Assembly: GCF_040049295.1 (NCBI RefSeq)
Contig: NZ_JBDZDQ010000001.1
Coordinates: 372,001 to 436,000 of the forward strand
DNA: 64,000 nt
Reading direction: 5' to 3'
Source of the DNA: Sphingomonas sp. KR3-1
GTDB lineage: Bacteria; Pseudomonadota; Alphaproteobacteria; Sphingomonadales; Sphingomonadaceae
The notes under the pieces are model-generated. The model saw only the letters and a list, made by a program, of their open reading frames with translations, was not told where the DNA came from and searched no databases. Both the position numbers and the translations under genes were made by a program. The first letter of the stretch is position 1. Every line of letters starts with the position of its first letter. Shown piece by piece: positions 18,516 through 28,615 of the stretch.

Positions 18516-20519
18516 TCACGCCAGCCCCAACCCGGACACGACCAGGTCGATCAGCTTGATTCCGACGAATGGCGCCAGCACGCCGCCCAGCCCGTAGATG
18601 CACAGGTTGCGTGCCAGCAGCGGCCCCGCGCCGATCGGGCGATACGTCACGCCCTTCAGCGCCAGCGGCACCAGGCACGGGATAATCAGCGCGTTGAAGA
18701 TGATCGCCGAGAGGATCGCGCTTTGCGGGCTCGCCAGCTCCATCACGTTGAGCACGCCGAGCGAGGGATAGAGCACGATGAACATCGCCGGGATGATCGC
18801 GAAATACTTGGCGATGTCGTTGGCGACCGAGAAGGTGGTCAGCGCCCCACGCGTCATCAGCAGCTGCTTGCCGAGGCCGACAATCTCGATGAGCTTGGTC
18901 GGATCGCTGTCGAGATCGACCATGTTGCCCGCCTCGCGCGCGGCCTGGGTGCCGGTGTTCATTGCCACGCCGACATCGGACTGGGCCAGCGCCGGCGCGT
19001 CGTTGGTGCCGTCGCCGCACATCGCGACCAGCCGCCCGCCCTGCTGTTCCTTGCGGATCAGCGCGAGCTTGTCTTCGGGCGTCGCCTCGGCGAGGAAATC
19101 GTCGACCCCGGCCTCGGCCGCGATCGCCGCGGCGGTGAGCGGGTTGTCGCCGGTGATCATCACCGTGCGGATGCCCATCCGGCGCAGCTCGCCGAACCGC
19201 TCGCGCACGCCGGCCTTCACCACGTCCTTGAGCGCGATCACGCCGAGTAGCCGGCCGTCCTCGGCCACTGCCAGCGGCGTCTGGCCCTGGCGCGCAATCT
19301 CCTCTGAGATGCGGCGCAGCTCCTCCGCCCCGGCCATGCCGGGATTGGCGCGCAGGATCGCGTCGACCGCGCCCTTCTGGATCAGCGTCGCACCGAAGCG
19401 GACGCCCGAGATGCGGGTCTGCGCGGTGAAAGGAATGATCTCCGCCGTGTTCGGCAGCTCGCGGATCTCGACCGCATATTTGCCCTGCGCCAGCGTCACT
19501 ACCGAACGGCCCTCGGGCGTCTCGTCGGCCAGGCTGGCGAGCAGCGCGGCACGCGCCAGTTCGTCGGTTGTCACCCCGCCCAGCGGGCGGAAGTCGCTCG
19601 CCGCGCGGTCGCCGATCGTGATCGTCCCGGTCTTGTCGAGCAGCAGCACGTCGATGTCGCCTGCTGCTTCCACCGCGCGGCCCGACTTGGCGAGCACGTT
19701 GAAACGCACCAGCCGGTCCATCCCCGCGATGCCGATCGCCGAGAGCAACGCCGCGATCGTGGTCGGGATCAGCGTGATCAGCAGCGCGGCTAGGATCGCC
19801 ACGGGTATCTGCCCGCCCGCATAGGCGGCGAAGCCCGGGATGGTCGAAACCGCGATAAGGAAGATGATCGTCAGCCCGACGAGCAGGATCGTCAGCGCGA
19901 TCTCGTTCGGGGTCTTCTGGCGCTCGGCACCTTCGACGAGCGCGATCATCCGGTCGAGAAAACCCTGGCCTGGTTCCTGGGTGATGCGGACCTTGATCCG
20001 GTCCGAGATCACCCGCGTGCCGGCGGTCACGGCCGAGCGATCGCCGCCCGCCTCGCGGATCACCGGCGCGCTTTCGCCGGTGATCGCGCTTTCGTTGACC
20101 GAGGCGACGCCTTCGATGACCTCGCCATCTGCCGGGACAAGATCGCCGGCCTCGACCAGCACGACATCGCCCTTTTTGAGCTGCGAGGCCGGGACGGTCT
20201 TGCCGTTCGGCAGCCGCGCGGTCAGCTCGGACTTGGTGGCGCGCAGCGACGCCGCCTGGGCGCGGCCCCGGCCCTCGGCCAGCGCCTCGGCAAAGGTGCC
20301 GAACAGGACGGTGAGCCAGAGCCAGACGATCAGCTGGATCTGGAAGCCCAGCGACAGGCTGGTGCCGCCGAGGAACAGCAGCACGGTAAGCAGGGTCGCG
20401 ACCACCGCGGTGGTGAAGAGCACAGGGTTCTTCACCAGCTCGCGGGGGTTCAGCTTCTTGAATGCATCGCCGATGGCAGGGCCGATCAGGGCGGGCGTGA
20501 ACAGGGTTGCGGTCGTCAT
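18516..20519 (-). CDS. kdpB: KdpB, P-type ATPase catalytic subunit
   Basis: The 667-residue P-type ATPase powers potassium uptake. Seen are the actuator loop TGES (147-150, with the Ser equivalent to the inhibitory phosphorylation site known in E. coli), the phosphorylation motif DKTGT with Asp 295, the nucleotide-binding region ([15 protein letters not shown]), [10 protein letters not shown] and the hinge [12 protein letters not shown]. Six to seven membrane segments are placed as in the family. It starts 13 nt after the kdpA stop. Confidence 0.97.
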   Translation of the reverse strand: MTTATLFTPALIGPAIGDAFKKLNPRELVKNPVLFTTAVVATLLTVLLFLGGTSLSLGFQIQLIVWLWLTVLFGTFAEALAEGRGRAQAASLRATKSELTARLPNGKTVPASQLKKGDVVLVEAGDLVPADGEVIEGVASVNESAITGESAPVIREAGGDRSAVTAGTRVISDRIKVRITQEPGQGFLDRMIALVEGAERQKTPNEIALTILLVGLTIIFLIAVSTIPGFAAYAGGQIPVAILAALLITLIPTTIAALLSAIGIAGMDRLVRFNVLAKSGRAVEAAGDIDVLLLDKTGTITIGDRAASDFRPLGGVTTDELARAALLASLADETPEGRSVVTLAQGKYAVEIRELPNTAEIIPFTAQTRISGVRFGATLIQKGAVDAILRANPGMAGAEELRRISEEIARQGQTPLAVAEDGRLLGVIALKDVVKAGVRERFGELRRMGIRTVMITGDNPLTAAAIAAEAGVDDFLAEATPEDKLALIRKEQQGGRLVAMCGDGTNDAPALAQSDVGVAMNTGTQAAREAGNMVDLDSDPTKLIEIVGLGKQLLMTRGALTTFSVANDIAKYFAIIPAMFIVLYPSLGVLNVMELASPQSAILSAIIFNALIIPCLVPLALKGVTYRPIGAGPLLARNLCIYGLGGVLAPFVGIKLIDLVVSGLGLA

Positions 20520-20531
20520 GGAACAAGGACC

Positions 20532-22235
20532 TCAGAAGAGCTGGCCGTGGATCATCGCGAGATGATCGGCGATGGGACCGAGCGCGAGGCTGGGAAGGAA
20601 GGTGAGCCCACCCAGCACCAGGATGATGCCGACGAGCAGGCCGATCCAGAGCAAGCCCGTGGTCGGGAACGAGCCCGCGCTTTCCGGGTGCACCTTCTTC
20701 GCGGCCAGGCTGCCGGCGATGGCGAGCACGGGGACAGTGATGAAGAAGCGGCCGACCCACATCGCGACCCCGAGCAGCCCGTTGTAGAAGGGCGTGCCGG
20801 CGGTCAGGCCCGCGAAGGCCGAGCCGTTGTTGGCGGCCGCGGAGGTGAAGGCGTAGAGGATCTCGGTGAAGCCGTGCGGCCCCTTGTTGAGCGGCCCGGC
20901 AAGGCCCGCCGGCAGCACCGAGGCGATCGCCGTGCCGCCCAGGATCATCAGCGGCAGCACGGCGATCGCCAGGACAGCCAGCTTCACTTCGCGGCTCTCG
21001 ATCTTCTTGCCGACATATTCCGGCGTCCGCCCAACCATCAGGCCCGCGACGAACACCGCGAGGATGGCGAAGAGCAGGAAGCCGTAGATGCCCGCCCCCA
21101 CGCCGCCGACCACGACTTCGCCGAGCTGCATGTTGAACAGCGGCACCAGCCCGCCGATCGCGGTCAGGCTGTCATGCATCGCATTGACCGCGCCGCACGA
21201 TGCCGCGGTGGTCACGGTGGCGAAGAGCGCGCTGGCGGCCACGCCGAAGCGGACCTCCTTGCCTTCCATGTTGCCGCCCGCGACGCCGAGATGGTGGAGC
21301 ACCGGGTTGCCCGCGGCCTCCTGCCAATAGGTCACGCCCGCACCGATCAGGAACAGCGTCAGCATCGCGGCTAGGATCGCCCAGCCTTGACGCGTGTTCC
21401 CCACGGCCTTGCCGAAGGTATAGGTCAGCCCGACGCCGAGCACGAAGATCGACAGCATCTGGATCAGGTTGGTCAGCGCGCTCGGGTTCTCGAACGGGTG
21501 CGCGGAGTTGGCGTTGAAGAAGCCGCCGCCATTGGTGCCGAGCATCTTGATCGCTTCCTGCGAAGCGACCGGACCCAGCGCGATCGACTGTTTGGCGCCC
21601 TCGAGCGTGGTCGCATCGACCAAAGCGGTGAAGGTCTGCGGCACGCCGCTCGCGATCAGGTAGAGCGCATAGACCACGCAGATCGGCAGCAGCACGTAGA
21701 GCGTCACCCGGGTCATGTCGGCCCAGAAATTGCCGATCCCGCTCGCCTGCTTGCGGGCGAAGCCGCGGAACAGCGCGAAGGCAATGGCGATGCCGGTCGC
21801 GGCCGACAGGAAGTTGTGGATGGTCAGCCCCAGCATCTGGCTGAGGTTCGAAAGTGCCGCCTCGCCCGAATACCATTGCCAGTTGGTATTGGTGGTGAAG
21901 CTGATCGCCGTGTTCATCGCGCCGTCGGGCGTGAGCCCGGCGAGCCCGCGCGGGTTCATCGGCAGCATGTCCTGGAAGCGCAGCACCAGATAGGTGAACA
22001 GCAAGGTGGCGAGCTGGAACGCCATCATGTGCAGGGCATAGCGGCGCCAGCCCTGCTCGGCGTTGGGATCGACTCCGGCGAGCTTGTAGAATCCGCGCTC
22101 GACGGGGCCGAGCACGACATGGAGCGGCGTGCGCCGTCCTTCATAGATGGCGAAAAGCCAGGTCCCCACCGGCTTTGCCAGCGCGACGAGGATCAGGGTG
22201 AAGACGAGGATCAGCATCCAGCCTTGGACGGTCAT
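20532..22235 (-). CDS. kdpA: KdpA, potassium channel-like subunit
   Basis: The 567-residue ten-helix membrane protein is the potassium-selecting subunit, related to the SKT channel-like transporters. The four pore-loop segments are present: [40 protein letters not shown] and NNGSAFAGL. Length matches E. coli KdpA (557). It follows kdpF by 12 nt. Confidence 0.97.
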   Translation of the reverse strand: MTVQGWMLILVFTLILVALAKPVGTWLFAIYEGRRTPLHVVLGPVERGFYKLAGVDPNAEQGWRRYALHMMAFQLATLLFTYLVLRFQDMLPMNPRGLAGLTPDGAMNTAISFTTNTNWQWYSGEAALSNLSQMLGLTIHNFLSAATGIAIAFALFRGFARKQASGIGNFWADMTRVTLYVLLPICVVYALYLIASGVPQTFTALVDATTLEGAKQSIALGPVASQEAIKMLGTNGGGFFNANSAHPFENPSALTNLIQMLSIFVLGVGLTYTFGKAVGNTRQGWAILAAMLTLFLIGAGVTYWQEAAGNPVLHHLGVAGGNMEGKEVRFGVAASALFATVTTAASCGAVNAMHDSLTAIGGLVPLFNMQLGEVVVGGVGAGIYGFLLFAILAVFVAGLMVGRTPEYVGKKIESREVKLAVLAIAVLPLMILGGTAIASVLPAGLAGPLNKGPHGFTEILYAFTSAAANNGSAFAGLTAGTPFYNGLLGVAMWVGRFFITVPVLAIAGSLAAKKVHPESAGSFPTTGLLWIGLLVGIILVLGGLTFLPSLALGPIADHLAMIHGQLF

Positions 22236-22247
22236 GGCGAAATCCGA

Positions 22248-22337
22248 TCAGAAGCGCTCGGGCCGGACGAGCACGGCCACGAGGTAAAGGAGCAGGCCAA
22301 GGGCAGTGACCCCGGCAAGGATGAGCGGCAGGTTCAT
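22248..22337 (-). CDS. kdpF: KdpF, small stabilising subunit
   Basis: A 29-codon frame directly before kdpA encodes one membrane helix, [20 protein letters not shown] followed by AVLVRPERF. The pattern of a single helix ending in a VRPE(R/K)F tail is that of KdpF. A perfect AGGAGGAAA ribosome-binding site lies eight bases before the ATG. Confidence 0.9.
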   Translation of the reverse strand: MNLPLILAGVTALGLLLYLVAVLVRPERF

Positions 22338-22347
22338 GATTTCCTCC

Positions 22348-22431
22348 TCAGGCCTGGTCGCAAAGGCGGACACAGGCGAGGGTCAGCAGGAACAGCCCTG
22401 CGAGCACCCCCAGCCAGATCAGGTCGTTCAT
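22348..22431 (-). CDS. Small membrane protein of the kdp operon (27 residues)
   Basis: A 27-codon frame ([20 protein letters not shown] then VRLCDQA) lies ten bases before kdpF, with AGAGGAAA upstream of its ATG and its start overlapping the stop of the 101-residue gene above. It is one predicted helix with a two-cysteine tail. Short single-helix proteins sit here in other proteobacterial kdp operons, but I cannot name a function. It could be a second accessory subunit of the pump or sensor. Confidence 0.7.
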   Translation of the reverse strand: MNDLIWLGVLAGLFLLTLACVRLCDQA

Positions 22432-22733
22432 GGGTGTTTCCTCTGTTGGCGGTGGTCGAAGCGGATGTGGCGGGGCGGCACCGGGATCAGCCGGAACAGG
22501 CCCGGCCCCTCGGCCAGCAATGCCCAACCCAGCGCCCAGGCGATGACGGAGGCCGCCGCCTCGCTGAACTCGGCCGGGCGGGCAGCGTGCAGCGGCGGGC
22601 GGTGCATCGAGACGGTCAGTGCCCACACCGCCAGCGCGCAGAGGCCAAGCAGCAGCACGCCGCCGAACCGCAGCCCGATCTGGGCTGCCCAGCCGCCCTT
22701 TCCCCTCTCGAGACGGCGAAGAAACGCCCGCAC
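22428..22733 (-). CDS. Uncharacterised membrane protein at the head of the kdp operon
   Basis: A 101-residue protein starts at a GTG with GGGAG eight bases upstream. It has two hydrophobic segments ([20 protein letters not shown], about 20-39, and a helix around [15 protein letters not shown]) between basic ends. The overlap with the next small gene and the common strand make it the first gene of the kdp transcript. I do not recognise the family; a role in potassium sensing or in assembling the pump is a guess from position. Confidence 0.6.
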   Translation of the reverse strand: MRAFLRRLERGKGGWAAQIGLRFGGVLLLGLCALAVWALTVSMHRPPLHAARPAEFSEAAASVIAWALGWALLAEGPGLFRLIPVPPRHIRFDHRQQRKHP

Positions 22734-22737
22734 ATCG

Positions 22738-22914
22738 AAGCTCCCGACACCAGTGTTGCGGGCCGCGATGTGGGGCGGAGGCCAGTTAAGGTTCCACGGG
22801 GAAGTTCGGCCACCGCATAAAGATTCCGTAAAATCATTGGCGGGCGCGCCGGGGCGTGAATATTGGGCGGGTTCGACGGCGCCGAAGGCGGTGCCGCAGA
22901 ACGAAAGGCTCGCC
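22738..22914. promoter_or_regulatory. Divergent kdp/kup promoter region
   Basis: The 177-bp gap between the divergent kdp operon and kup must hold both promoters. A T-rich stretch on the minus strand at 22813-22834 (TTTTACGG and CTTTATGCGG) looks like the imperfect T-rich repeats that KdpE binds in E. coli, but the match is loose. No intrinsic terminator or riboswitch was recognised. Confidence 0.35.
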
Positions 22915-24801
22915 TTGAACGCGACGCACCCGGCCGCACACGGCCATCAGGACCGGCTCGACACGCTCGCGGTGGGCGCGATCGGCGTGGTGTTCGGCGA
23001 TATCGGCACCTCGCCGCTCTATTCGCTCAAGGAGAGCTTCATCGGCCACCACCCGCTGGCGGTGGACCGGGCGCACATCTTCGGCGTGCTCTCGCTGATC
23101 TTCTGGACGATGATGCTGGTGGTGACGCTCAAATATGTCGTCATCATCCTGCGTGCGGACAACAAGGGCGAAGGCGGCAGCCTGGCGCTGCTCGCGCTGA
23201 TCGCGCGCAAGCTGGGCGAGACGCGCTGGACGCCCTGGGTGACCATCCTCGGCGTGATCGCCACCGCGCTCTTCTATGGCGACGCGATCATCACCCCGGC
23301 GGTCTCGGTGCTCTCGGCGGTGGAAGGCCTGGCGACGGTCGAGGACCAGCTCGCCCAGCTCGTGCTGCCGATCAGCATCCTCGTGCTGGTCGGGCTGTTC
23401 ATGATCCAGTCGCACGGCACTGCACGCGTGGGCCGGCTGTTCGGCCCGGTGATGGTCTTCTATTTCCTGGTGATCGCGGTGCTCGGCGCGCTCGGCATCG
23501 CCAAGAACCCCGAGATCCTCTGGGCGCTCAATCCCTGGTACGCGCTCAACTTCTTCCTGCTCGATCCGCTGCTCGCCTTCCTCGCCTTGGGATCGGTGGT
23601 GCTGGCGGTGACCGGTGCCGAGGCGCTCTACGCGGACATGGGCCATTTCGGCCGCAAGGCGATCATGGTCTCCTGGCTCTACATCGCCTTCCCCTGCCTG
23701 ATGCTCAACTATCTCGGCCAGTCGGCGCTGCTGCTGGGGAGCCCGGAGGCGGTGCAGAATCCCTTCTTCCTGCTGGCGCCCGACTGGGCCCGGCTGCCGC
23801 TGGTCATCCTCGCGACGATGGCGACGGTGATCGCCTCACAGGCGGTGATCTCGGGCGCGTTCTCGGTGACGCAGCAGGCCGTGCAGCTCGGCTTCCTTCC
23901 GCGCCTGCGCATCCTCCACACCAGCGCCAAGGCCGCGGGGCAGATCTATGTCCCGCTCACCAACTGGTTGCTGCTCGGCTTCGTCATCCTGCTGGTCCTC
24001 GGCTTCCGCAGCTCGAGCAACCTCGCCGCGGCCTACGGCATCGCGGTCACCGGCACGATGTTCATCACTGCCTGCATGATGGGCGTGCTCACCTTCGCGG
24101 TGTGGAAATGGCCGCCCGTGCTGGCCGGGCTGGTCACCGGCGGCTTCCTGCTGATCGACGGGCTCTATTTCGCCTCGAACGTCACCAAGGTTCCCGATGG
24201 CGGCTGGTTCCCTCTGCTCGTCGCGGCGGTGGTGTTCACGTTGCTCACCACCTGGGCGACCGGGCGCCGGCTGGTCCGCGCGCGGCTGCACGAAGGCGCG
24301 GTGCCGATCGCGCTGTTCATCAAATCCGCCGGCCATTCGGTGCAGCGCGTCCCCGGCACCGCAGTGTTCCTCGCCAGCAGCGACGACATCCCGCCCGCGC
24401 TGCTCCACAACCTCAAGCACAACAAGGTGCTGCACGAGCGCGTGGTGGCGCTGACCGTGGCGATCGAGCAGGTCCCGCACGTCCCGCCCGAGGCGCGCAG
24501 CGAAGTGACGCCGCTGGGCCAGGGCTTCTACCGGATCGTCCTCCATTATGGCTTCATGGACGAGATCGACATCCCCGCGGCGCTGCGCACGCTGGGAGAC
24601 GTGGCGGGCGGCGCGTTCAAGCCGATGGAGACCAGCTATTTCCTCGCCCGCCAGACGCTGATCCCCTCCGCGCGGCCCGGCATGGCGCTATGGCGCGAGA
24701 AGCTGTTCGCCTGGATGGTCCGCAATGCCGAAAGCGCGATGGAATTCTTCAAGCTGCCGACGAACCGCGTGGTGGAGCTGGGCAGCCAGGTGGAGATCTA
24801 G
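22915..24801 (+). CDS. kup: Kup-type low-affinity potassium transporter
   Basis: The frame is open from 22306, but a TTG at 22915 with GAAAGG six bases upstream gives 628 residues, the family length; a GTG at 22891 is the alternative. The signature [13 protein letters not shown] lies near residue 30, ADNKGEGG near 80, and about twelve hydrophobic segments follow before a C-terminal cytoplasmic domain. Kup is a proton-coupled, constitutive potassium importer. Its position back to back with the high-affinity Kdp pump makes this a potassium island. Confidence 0.93.
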   Translation: MNATHPAAHGHQDRLDTLAVGAIGVVFGDIGTSPLYSLKESFIGHHPLAVDRAHIFGVLSLIFWTMMLVVTLKYVVIILRADNKGEGGSLALLALIARKLGETRWTPWVTILGVIATALFYGDAIITPAVSVLSAVEGLATVEDQLAQLVLPISILVLVGLFMIQSHGTARVGRLFGPVMVFYFLVIAVLGALGIAKNPEILWALNPWYALNFFLLDPLLAFLALGSVVLAVTGAEALYADMGHFGRKAIMVSWLYIAFPCLMLNYLGQSALLLGSPEAVQNPFFLLAPDWARLPLVILATMATVIASQAVISGAFSVTQQAVQLGFLPRLRILHTSAKAAGQIYVPLTNWLLLGFVILLVLGFRSSSNLAAAYGIAVTGTMFITACMMGVLTFAVWKWPPVLAGLVTGGFLLIDGLYFASNVTKVPDGGWFPLLVAAVVFTLLTTWATGRRLVRARLHEGAVPIALFIKSAGHSVQRVPGTAVFLASSDDIPPALLHNLKHNKVLHERVVALTVAIEQVPHVPPEARSEVTPLGQGFYRIVLHYGFMDEIDIPAALRTLGDVAGGAFKPMETSYFLARQTLIPSARPGMALWREKLFAWMVRNAESAMEFFKLPTNRVVELGSQVEI

Positions 24802-24830
24802 CCCCGGATCGTCCCCCCGCCCCCAGGCAC

Positions 24831-24864
24831 AAAACGGCCGGCGCACGGAGGCGTGGCGCCGGCC
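24831..24864 (-). terminator. Intrinsic terminator of receptor 3
   Basis: Read on the minus strand, GGCCGGCGC (24864-24856) pairs with GCGCCGGCC (24844-24836), followed by GTTTT. It lies 76 bases after the receptor 3 stop, in the gap between convergent kup and receptor 3. Confidence 0.65.
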
Positions 24865-24939
24865 AGGTATCCGAAAGCAAGCACCCGGGAAGAATGGAGC
24901 GGCGCCGCTGGCACCGCCCCATCCCCTCCCCCCGAAGGT

Positions 24940-27900
24940 TCAGAAGGTCATGCGCAGGCCGGCGGTGATGATCCGGCCGGTGCTGGCATAGGTCTGGCTC
25001 ACCGGGTTCGCCGCATACATGGTGCGGTACTGCGGCGAGTTGGTCATGTTGCGGCCCTCGAGCGAGAGCTTGGCGAAGTTGGTGACGGCATAGGACATCG
25101 CGAAATCGATGTTCAGCTGCTCTTCGTTGTAGCCAAAGTCCGCAAGCACCGGCGAGTTGCAAGGGCCGCCGGCGACGGTGGTGGTGCCCACCGAGCAGGT
25201 GCCGCTCGCCAGCGGGAAGCGGTTGACGTAGCGCGCGCGCCAGGCGCCCGAGACGCGGGCCGAGAACTTGCTGTCCTCGTAATAGAGCGTCGCGTTGAAC
25301 GCGTCCGGCGAGGTGTTGAGGAACGGCCCCTCGGCATAGGTGTTCACTGCCGTGCCCGAGGTCGTGGTGGTGGTGTTGAGCACCGTGCCGGTCAGATAGC
25401 TCAGGCTCGAATCGATGTGCGTGTAGTTCGCGATCACGCCGAAATGCTTGAGGAAGCCCGGCAGGAAGAAGAAGTCGCTCTGCAGATTGACTTCGACGCC
25501 CTTGATCGTGCCGCCCGGCGCATCCTGGAACTGGCGGATCGCCCAGGTGCCGCCGGCGACGGTATAGGCATTCAGCCCGGCATTGGTGATGAAGCCCAGC
25601 ACCTGCTGGTACAATGCCGGCTCGAACACGGCCGAGAGCGGCGCCTCGAGCGCGACCTGCTGCGGGAAGCTGTCGATGTTCTTCTTGAACAGGTTCACCG
25701 CGATCAGGCCGTTATGCTTGAAATACTTCTCGACGCTGAGGTCGAGGTTGGTCGCGCGAAACGGGTTGAGATAGGGGTTGCCCACGGTCAGCGACGGTGC
25801 CGCGCCGCTGGTGGCGATGCTCGAGCTGAACGCCGTGGTGCCCGGGGTCAGGCTCGAGAGCTGCGGGCGCGACATCACCTTCGAGGCGGCGAAGCGGACG
25901 AGCAGGTCGTCCATGACCTCCCAGTTCGCGTTCATCGAGGGCAGCCAGTCCCAATATTCGTTCTTGGCGGTCACCGCGAGGCCGGAGACGCCGTCGGAGC
26001 CGCCGACATTGCCCGAGCCGAACACGCGCGTGTTGGCGACACGCAGGCCGGCATTGCCGCGGAACGGGCGGCCGAGCAGGTTGACGTTGTAGTCGACCTG
26101 GAAATAGCCCGACACGTCCTGCTCGGTCACGCCGCCCTTCTGGCGACCGTCGACCGAGGCGCGGAAGTCACCCCATTTGTTCACGCAATTGCAGTTGATG
26201 CCGAACTGGTTGATGAACTTCTGGGTATCCGGCGCATAATAGCTGGTCGGCGTGCCCGCCGAGACGTTCAGGCCCTGGCCGAAGCTGATCGTCCGGCCGA
26301 GGTCGGTGATGTTCAGGTGCGATTCCGCCAGCGTCGGGTTGATCGCCTCGATCGACTGGGTGCGGCGGCCCTGGTTGCCTTCGTAGTTGAACTCCTTGGC
26401 CGTGCCGCCGAACTTGATCGACATCTCGGGCAGCGCGTCGAAGGTGAAGTTGACGCGCGCCACCTTGAACTCGTTGTCCACCGTGTTGGTGAAGTAGCGG
26501 ATCGTCGACAGGCCCTTCACCAGCGTCCAGCTGTTCGGGTTCGCCACGTCGAAGCCGGGGCTGAACACCGGCATCTTGTCACCGGCGCGATCGTCGAAGG
26601 TGTAGTTGTCCTGGTCGATCGCGTTGAATTCGGTGAGCATGCCCACCGCGCGGAACTCGGACTTGGACCAGCCGCCGGTCGCGTCGGCATAGAAGTTCGG
26701 CGCGAACTCCTGGTGCACGTTCAGCGTCACCTGCTTGAAGTCGGTGCGGCCGAACTGCGTGTCCGAGAAGCTGCGCCAGTCGACATCGTCGAGCACCATA
26801 TAGTCGGCCTGGCCGGCGCTGTTGACGTGCGCGGCGCGGATCTTGGTGTTCGGACGGCCGAGCAGCTCGTTGTAATAACCGGTCTGGTTCGCCGTCGCGA
26901 CATAGCCGGGCGATGCCGGATTGTTGTAATAGTCGAACGGGTTGAGGTTGTTGGGGTTCATGCTGTTCAGATAGCCGGGCAGGATCACGCCGCCCGTAAG
27001 GCCGGTTCCCGCCAGATCGCCGTTGCAGTCGATCGTCGCGCTCGGCACGCAGTTCGGATAGAGCGCGACGCGATCCGCATTGCCGTTCGTCGTGCCGACG
27101 GCGCGCAGGCCCGCGGTGCCGACGCCGAGAACGCGGGCATTGGTGCCGTTGCGGTTGAGGCCGATCGGTGTGATGCCGGTGCTGTCGCTGTTCTGGTCGT
27201 AGCGCGAGAACACGCCGTCGAGCGTGATCTCGGTGCCGGCGCTCGGCTTCCACTGCATCGTCGCGGTCGCGCCGATCCGCTCATAGTCGAGATACTGGCG
27301 GCCGATCGAGGGCAGGCCCGGGATGATCGTGGTCGGCGTCACCGCGGCATAGGCGGCCGGGTCCGAGCCGAAGGTGGGGCCGGTGCCCTGGTTGCTGGGA
27401 CGGGCGAAGCCGAAGACGTTCGGCGTGACGCCGAGGATCTGCGAGTTGCGATAGGTATATTCGAACACGCCGATGTTGCGGCGGTAGGAATCGATCTGCT
27501 GCTCCTGCTTCTGGTAGGCGCCCGAGACCAGGATGCCGAAATTGTCGGTCACCCGCACCGAGGCGAGGCCAGTGAAGCGCGGGTTGAACGACTTGCCGTT
27601 CTCGCGATATTCGGCCTCCGCGCCGACTGCGAAGCGGTTCTTCTTGTAGGAGAGCGGGCGGCCGGTGGTCAGGTCGATGATCGCGCCGAGCGAGCCTTCG
27701 TCATTCTCCGCCGCGGTCGACTTGGTGACCTTGATCCCCCCGAACAGCTCCGAGGCGAAGGTGTTGAAGTCGAAGCCGCGCGAGCGGTTCGCGCCGGCGT
27801 CCGACTGGTTGCCGCCGGCGATGTTCTGCGCATCGGCGCCGTTCAGACGAACCGCCTGGAAGTCACCGCCCAGGCCGCGCACGGTGATCGTGCGGCCCTC

Positions 27901-28281
27901 GCCATTGTCGCGGTCGATCGAGACGCCCGGCAGGCGCTGGATCGATTCGGCCAGGTTCGCGTCAGGGAAGTCGGCGATGTCCTCGGCCGTGATCGCATCG
28001 ACGATCTGGTTCGAGTTGCGCTTGATGTTCACCGAATTGGCAAGAGAAGCGCGGAAACCGGTGACAACGATGCTCTGGCCCTGGTCCTGGGCCTGTTCCG
28101 CATCCTGCGGCGCCGCCTGGCTGCTGTCCTGCGTGGCCGTCGCAGCGACCGCGGCGCTTGCCTCGGCGGTCTGGGCCCGGGCGGGGGCGGTCATCAGCAG
28201 GGCAAGGCCCAAGGCGCCCAGCGCGGTCGTGCCGCGGAGCGCGGTGCGGCGCGCAGCCAGGGTGTCAACGGTAGAAAACAT
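24940..28281 (-). CDS. TonB-dependent receptor 3, no STN domain
   Basis: The 1113-residue outer-membrane receptor begins at an ATG with GGGGAGGAA upstream. A twin-arginine-looking but Sec-type leader ends near residue 36 (APARAQ). The plug begins SIVVTGFRASL (about 70-80) and includes AESIQRLPGVSIDRDNGEGR; the barrel ends TAGLRMTF. It lacks the STN domain, so it is not wired to a FecI/FecR pair. An ACCGGT operator and a perfect TTGACA lie 230 bp upstream, and the LacI gene lies just beyond, so uptake of pectic oligosaccharides is the likely role. Confidence 0.92.
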   Translation of the reverse strand: MFSTVDTLAARRTALRGTTALGALGLALLMTAPARAQTAEASAAVAATATQDSSQAAPQDAEQAQDQGQSIVVTGFRASLANSVNIKRNSNQIVDAITAEDIADFPDANLAESIQRLPGVSIDRDNGEGRTITVRGLGGDFQAVRLNGADAQNIAGGNQSDAGANRSRGFDFNTFASELFGGIKVTKSTAAENDEGSLGAIIDLTTGRPLSYKKNRFAVGAEAEYRENGKSFNPRFTGLASVRVTDNFGILVSGAYQKQEQQIDSYRRNIGVFEYTYRNSQILGVTPNVFGFARPSNQGTGPTFGSDPAAYAAVTPTTIIPGLPSIGRQYLDYERIGATATMQWKPSAGTEITLDGVFSRYDQNSDSTGITPIGLNRNGTNARVLGVGTAGLRAVGTTNGNADRVALYPNCVPSATIDCNGDLAGTGLTGGVILPGYLNSMNPNNLNPFDYYNNPASPGYVATANQTGYYNELLGRPNTKIRAAHVNSAGQADYMVLDDVDWRSFSDTQFGRTDFKQVTLNVHQEFAPNFYADATGGWSKSEFRAVGMLTEFNAIDQDNYTFDDRAGDKMPVFSPGFDVANPNSWTLVKGLSTIRYFTNTVDNEFKVARVNFTFDALPEMSIKFGGTAKEFNYEGNQGRRTQSIEAINPTLAESHLNITDLGRTISFGQGLNVSAGTPTSYYAPDTQKFINQFGINCNCVNKWGDFRASVDGRQKGGVTEQDVSGYFQVDYNVNLLGRPFRGNAGLRVANTRVFGSGNVGGSDGVSGLAVTAKNEYWDWLPSMNANWEVMDDLLVRFAASKVMSRPQLSSLTPGTTAFSSSIATSGAAPSLTVGNPYLNPFRATNLDLSVEKYFKHNGLIAVNLFKKNIDSFPQQVALEAPLSAVFEPALYQQVLGFITNAGLNAYTVAGGTWAIRQFQDAPGGTIKGVEVNLQSDFFFLPGFLKHFGVIANYTHIDSSLSYLTGTVLNTTTTTSGTAVNTYAEGPFLNTSPDAFNATLYYEDSKFSARVSGAWRARYVNRFPLASGTCSVGTTTVAGGPCNSPVLADFGYNEEQLNIDFAMSYAVTNFAKLSLEGRNMTNSPQYRTMYAANPVSQTYASTGRIITAGLRMTF

Positions 28282-28615
28282 CGATTCCTCCCCAAGGTCT
28301 TTTCATCGACAAGCACTGGTCGATGCGCCCAATGGAGCCCGGAATCAGGGTGCGACACAGCAGCGCGGCAAGCAGCTCGCACCGCTCCCGCAAGAACCCA
28401 CCATGTCGCGACTTGCCCCCTCCCACGCCCCGTTTGCGAATCTTCATGCTCGCTTGGGCGCAAGCGTCTCAGTCACGCTTGTTCAGCCTCTTGATCACGC
28501 CTGAAATGGGTTATGTCAACCGGTGTCATTAACCCGGGCGTCACAAAACGGGGATTGCGGCATTTCAGCAACATCGGAGAAATGCGGCCGTGCAGCGCCC
28601 TCTCCGAGGCCGGAA
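28282..28615. promoter_or_regulatory. Receptor 3 promoter region
   Basis: These 334 bases between the LacI gene and receptor 3, both on the minus strand, hold no convincing gene; short frames on both strands lack ribosome-binding sites and family resemblance. It contains the operator at 28515-28528 and, on the minus strand, TTGACA at 28518-28513 overlapping it. The long distance to the receptor start implies a leader of roughly 200 bases. Confidence 0.5.
28515..28528. promoter_or_regulatory. LacI-type operator upstream of receptor 3
   Basis: On the minus strand the site reads TGACACCGGTTGAC: one perfect half and the conserved ACCGGT core, with the weak half merging into a perfect TTGACA minus-35 element. 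A repressor bound here would block RNA polymerase directly. Confidence 0.55.

Noticed and set aside
28194-28504. Short frames on both strands in the receptor 3 upstream region
   Set aside because: They overlap each other, lack ribosome-binding sites and overlap the promoter and operator region.
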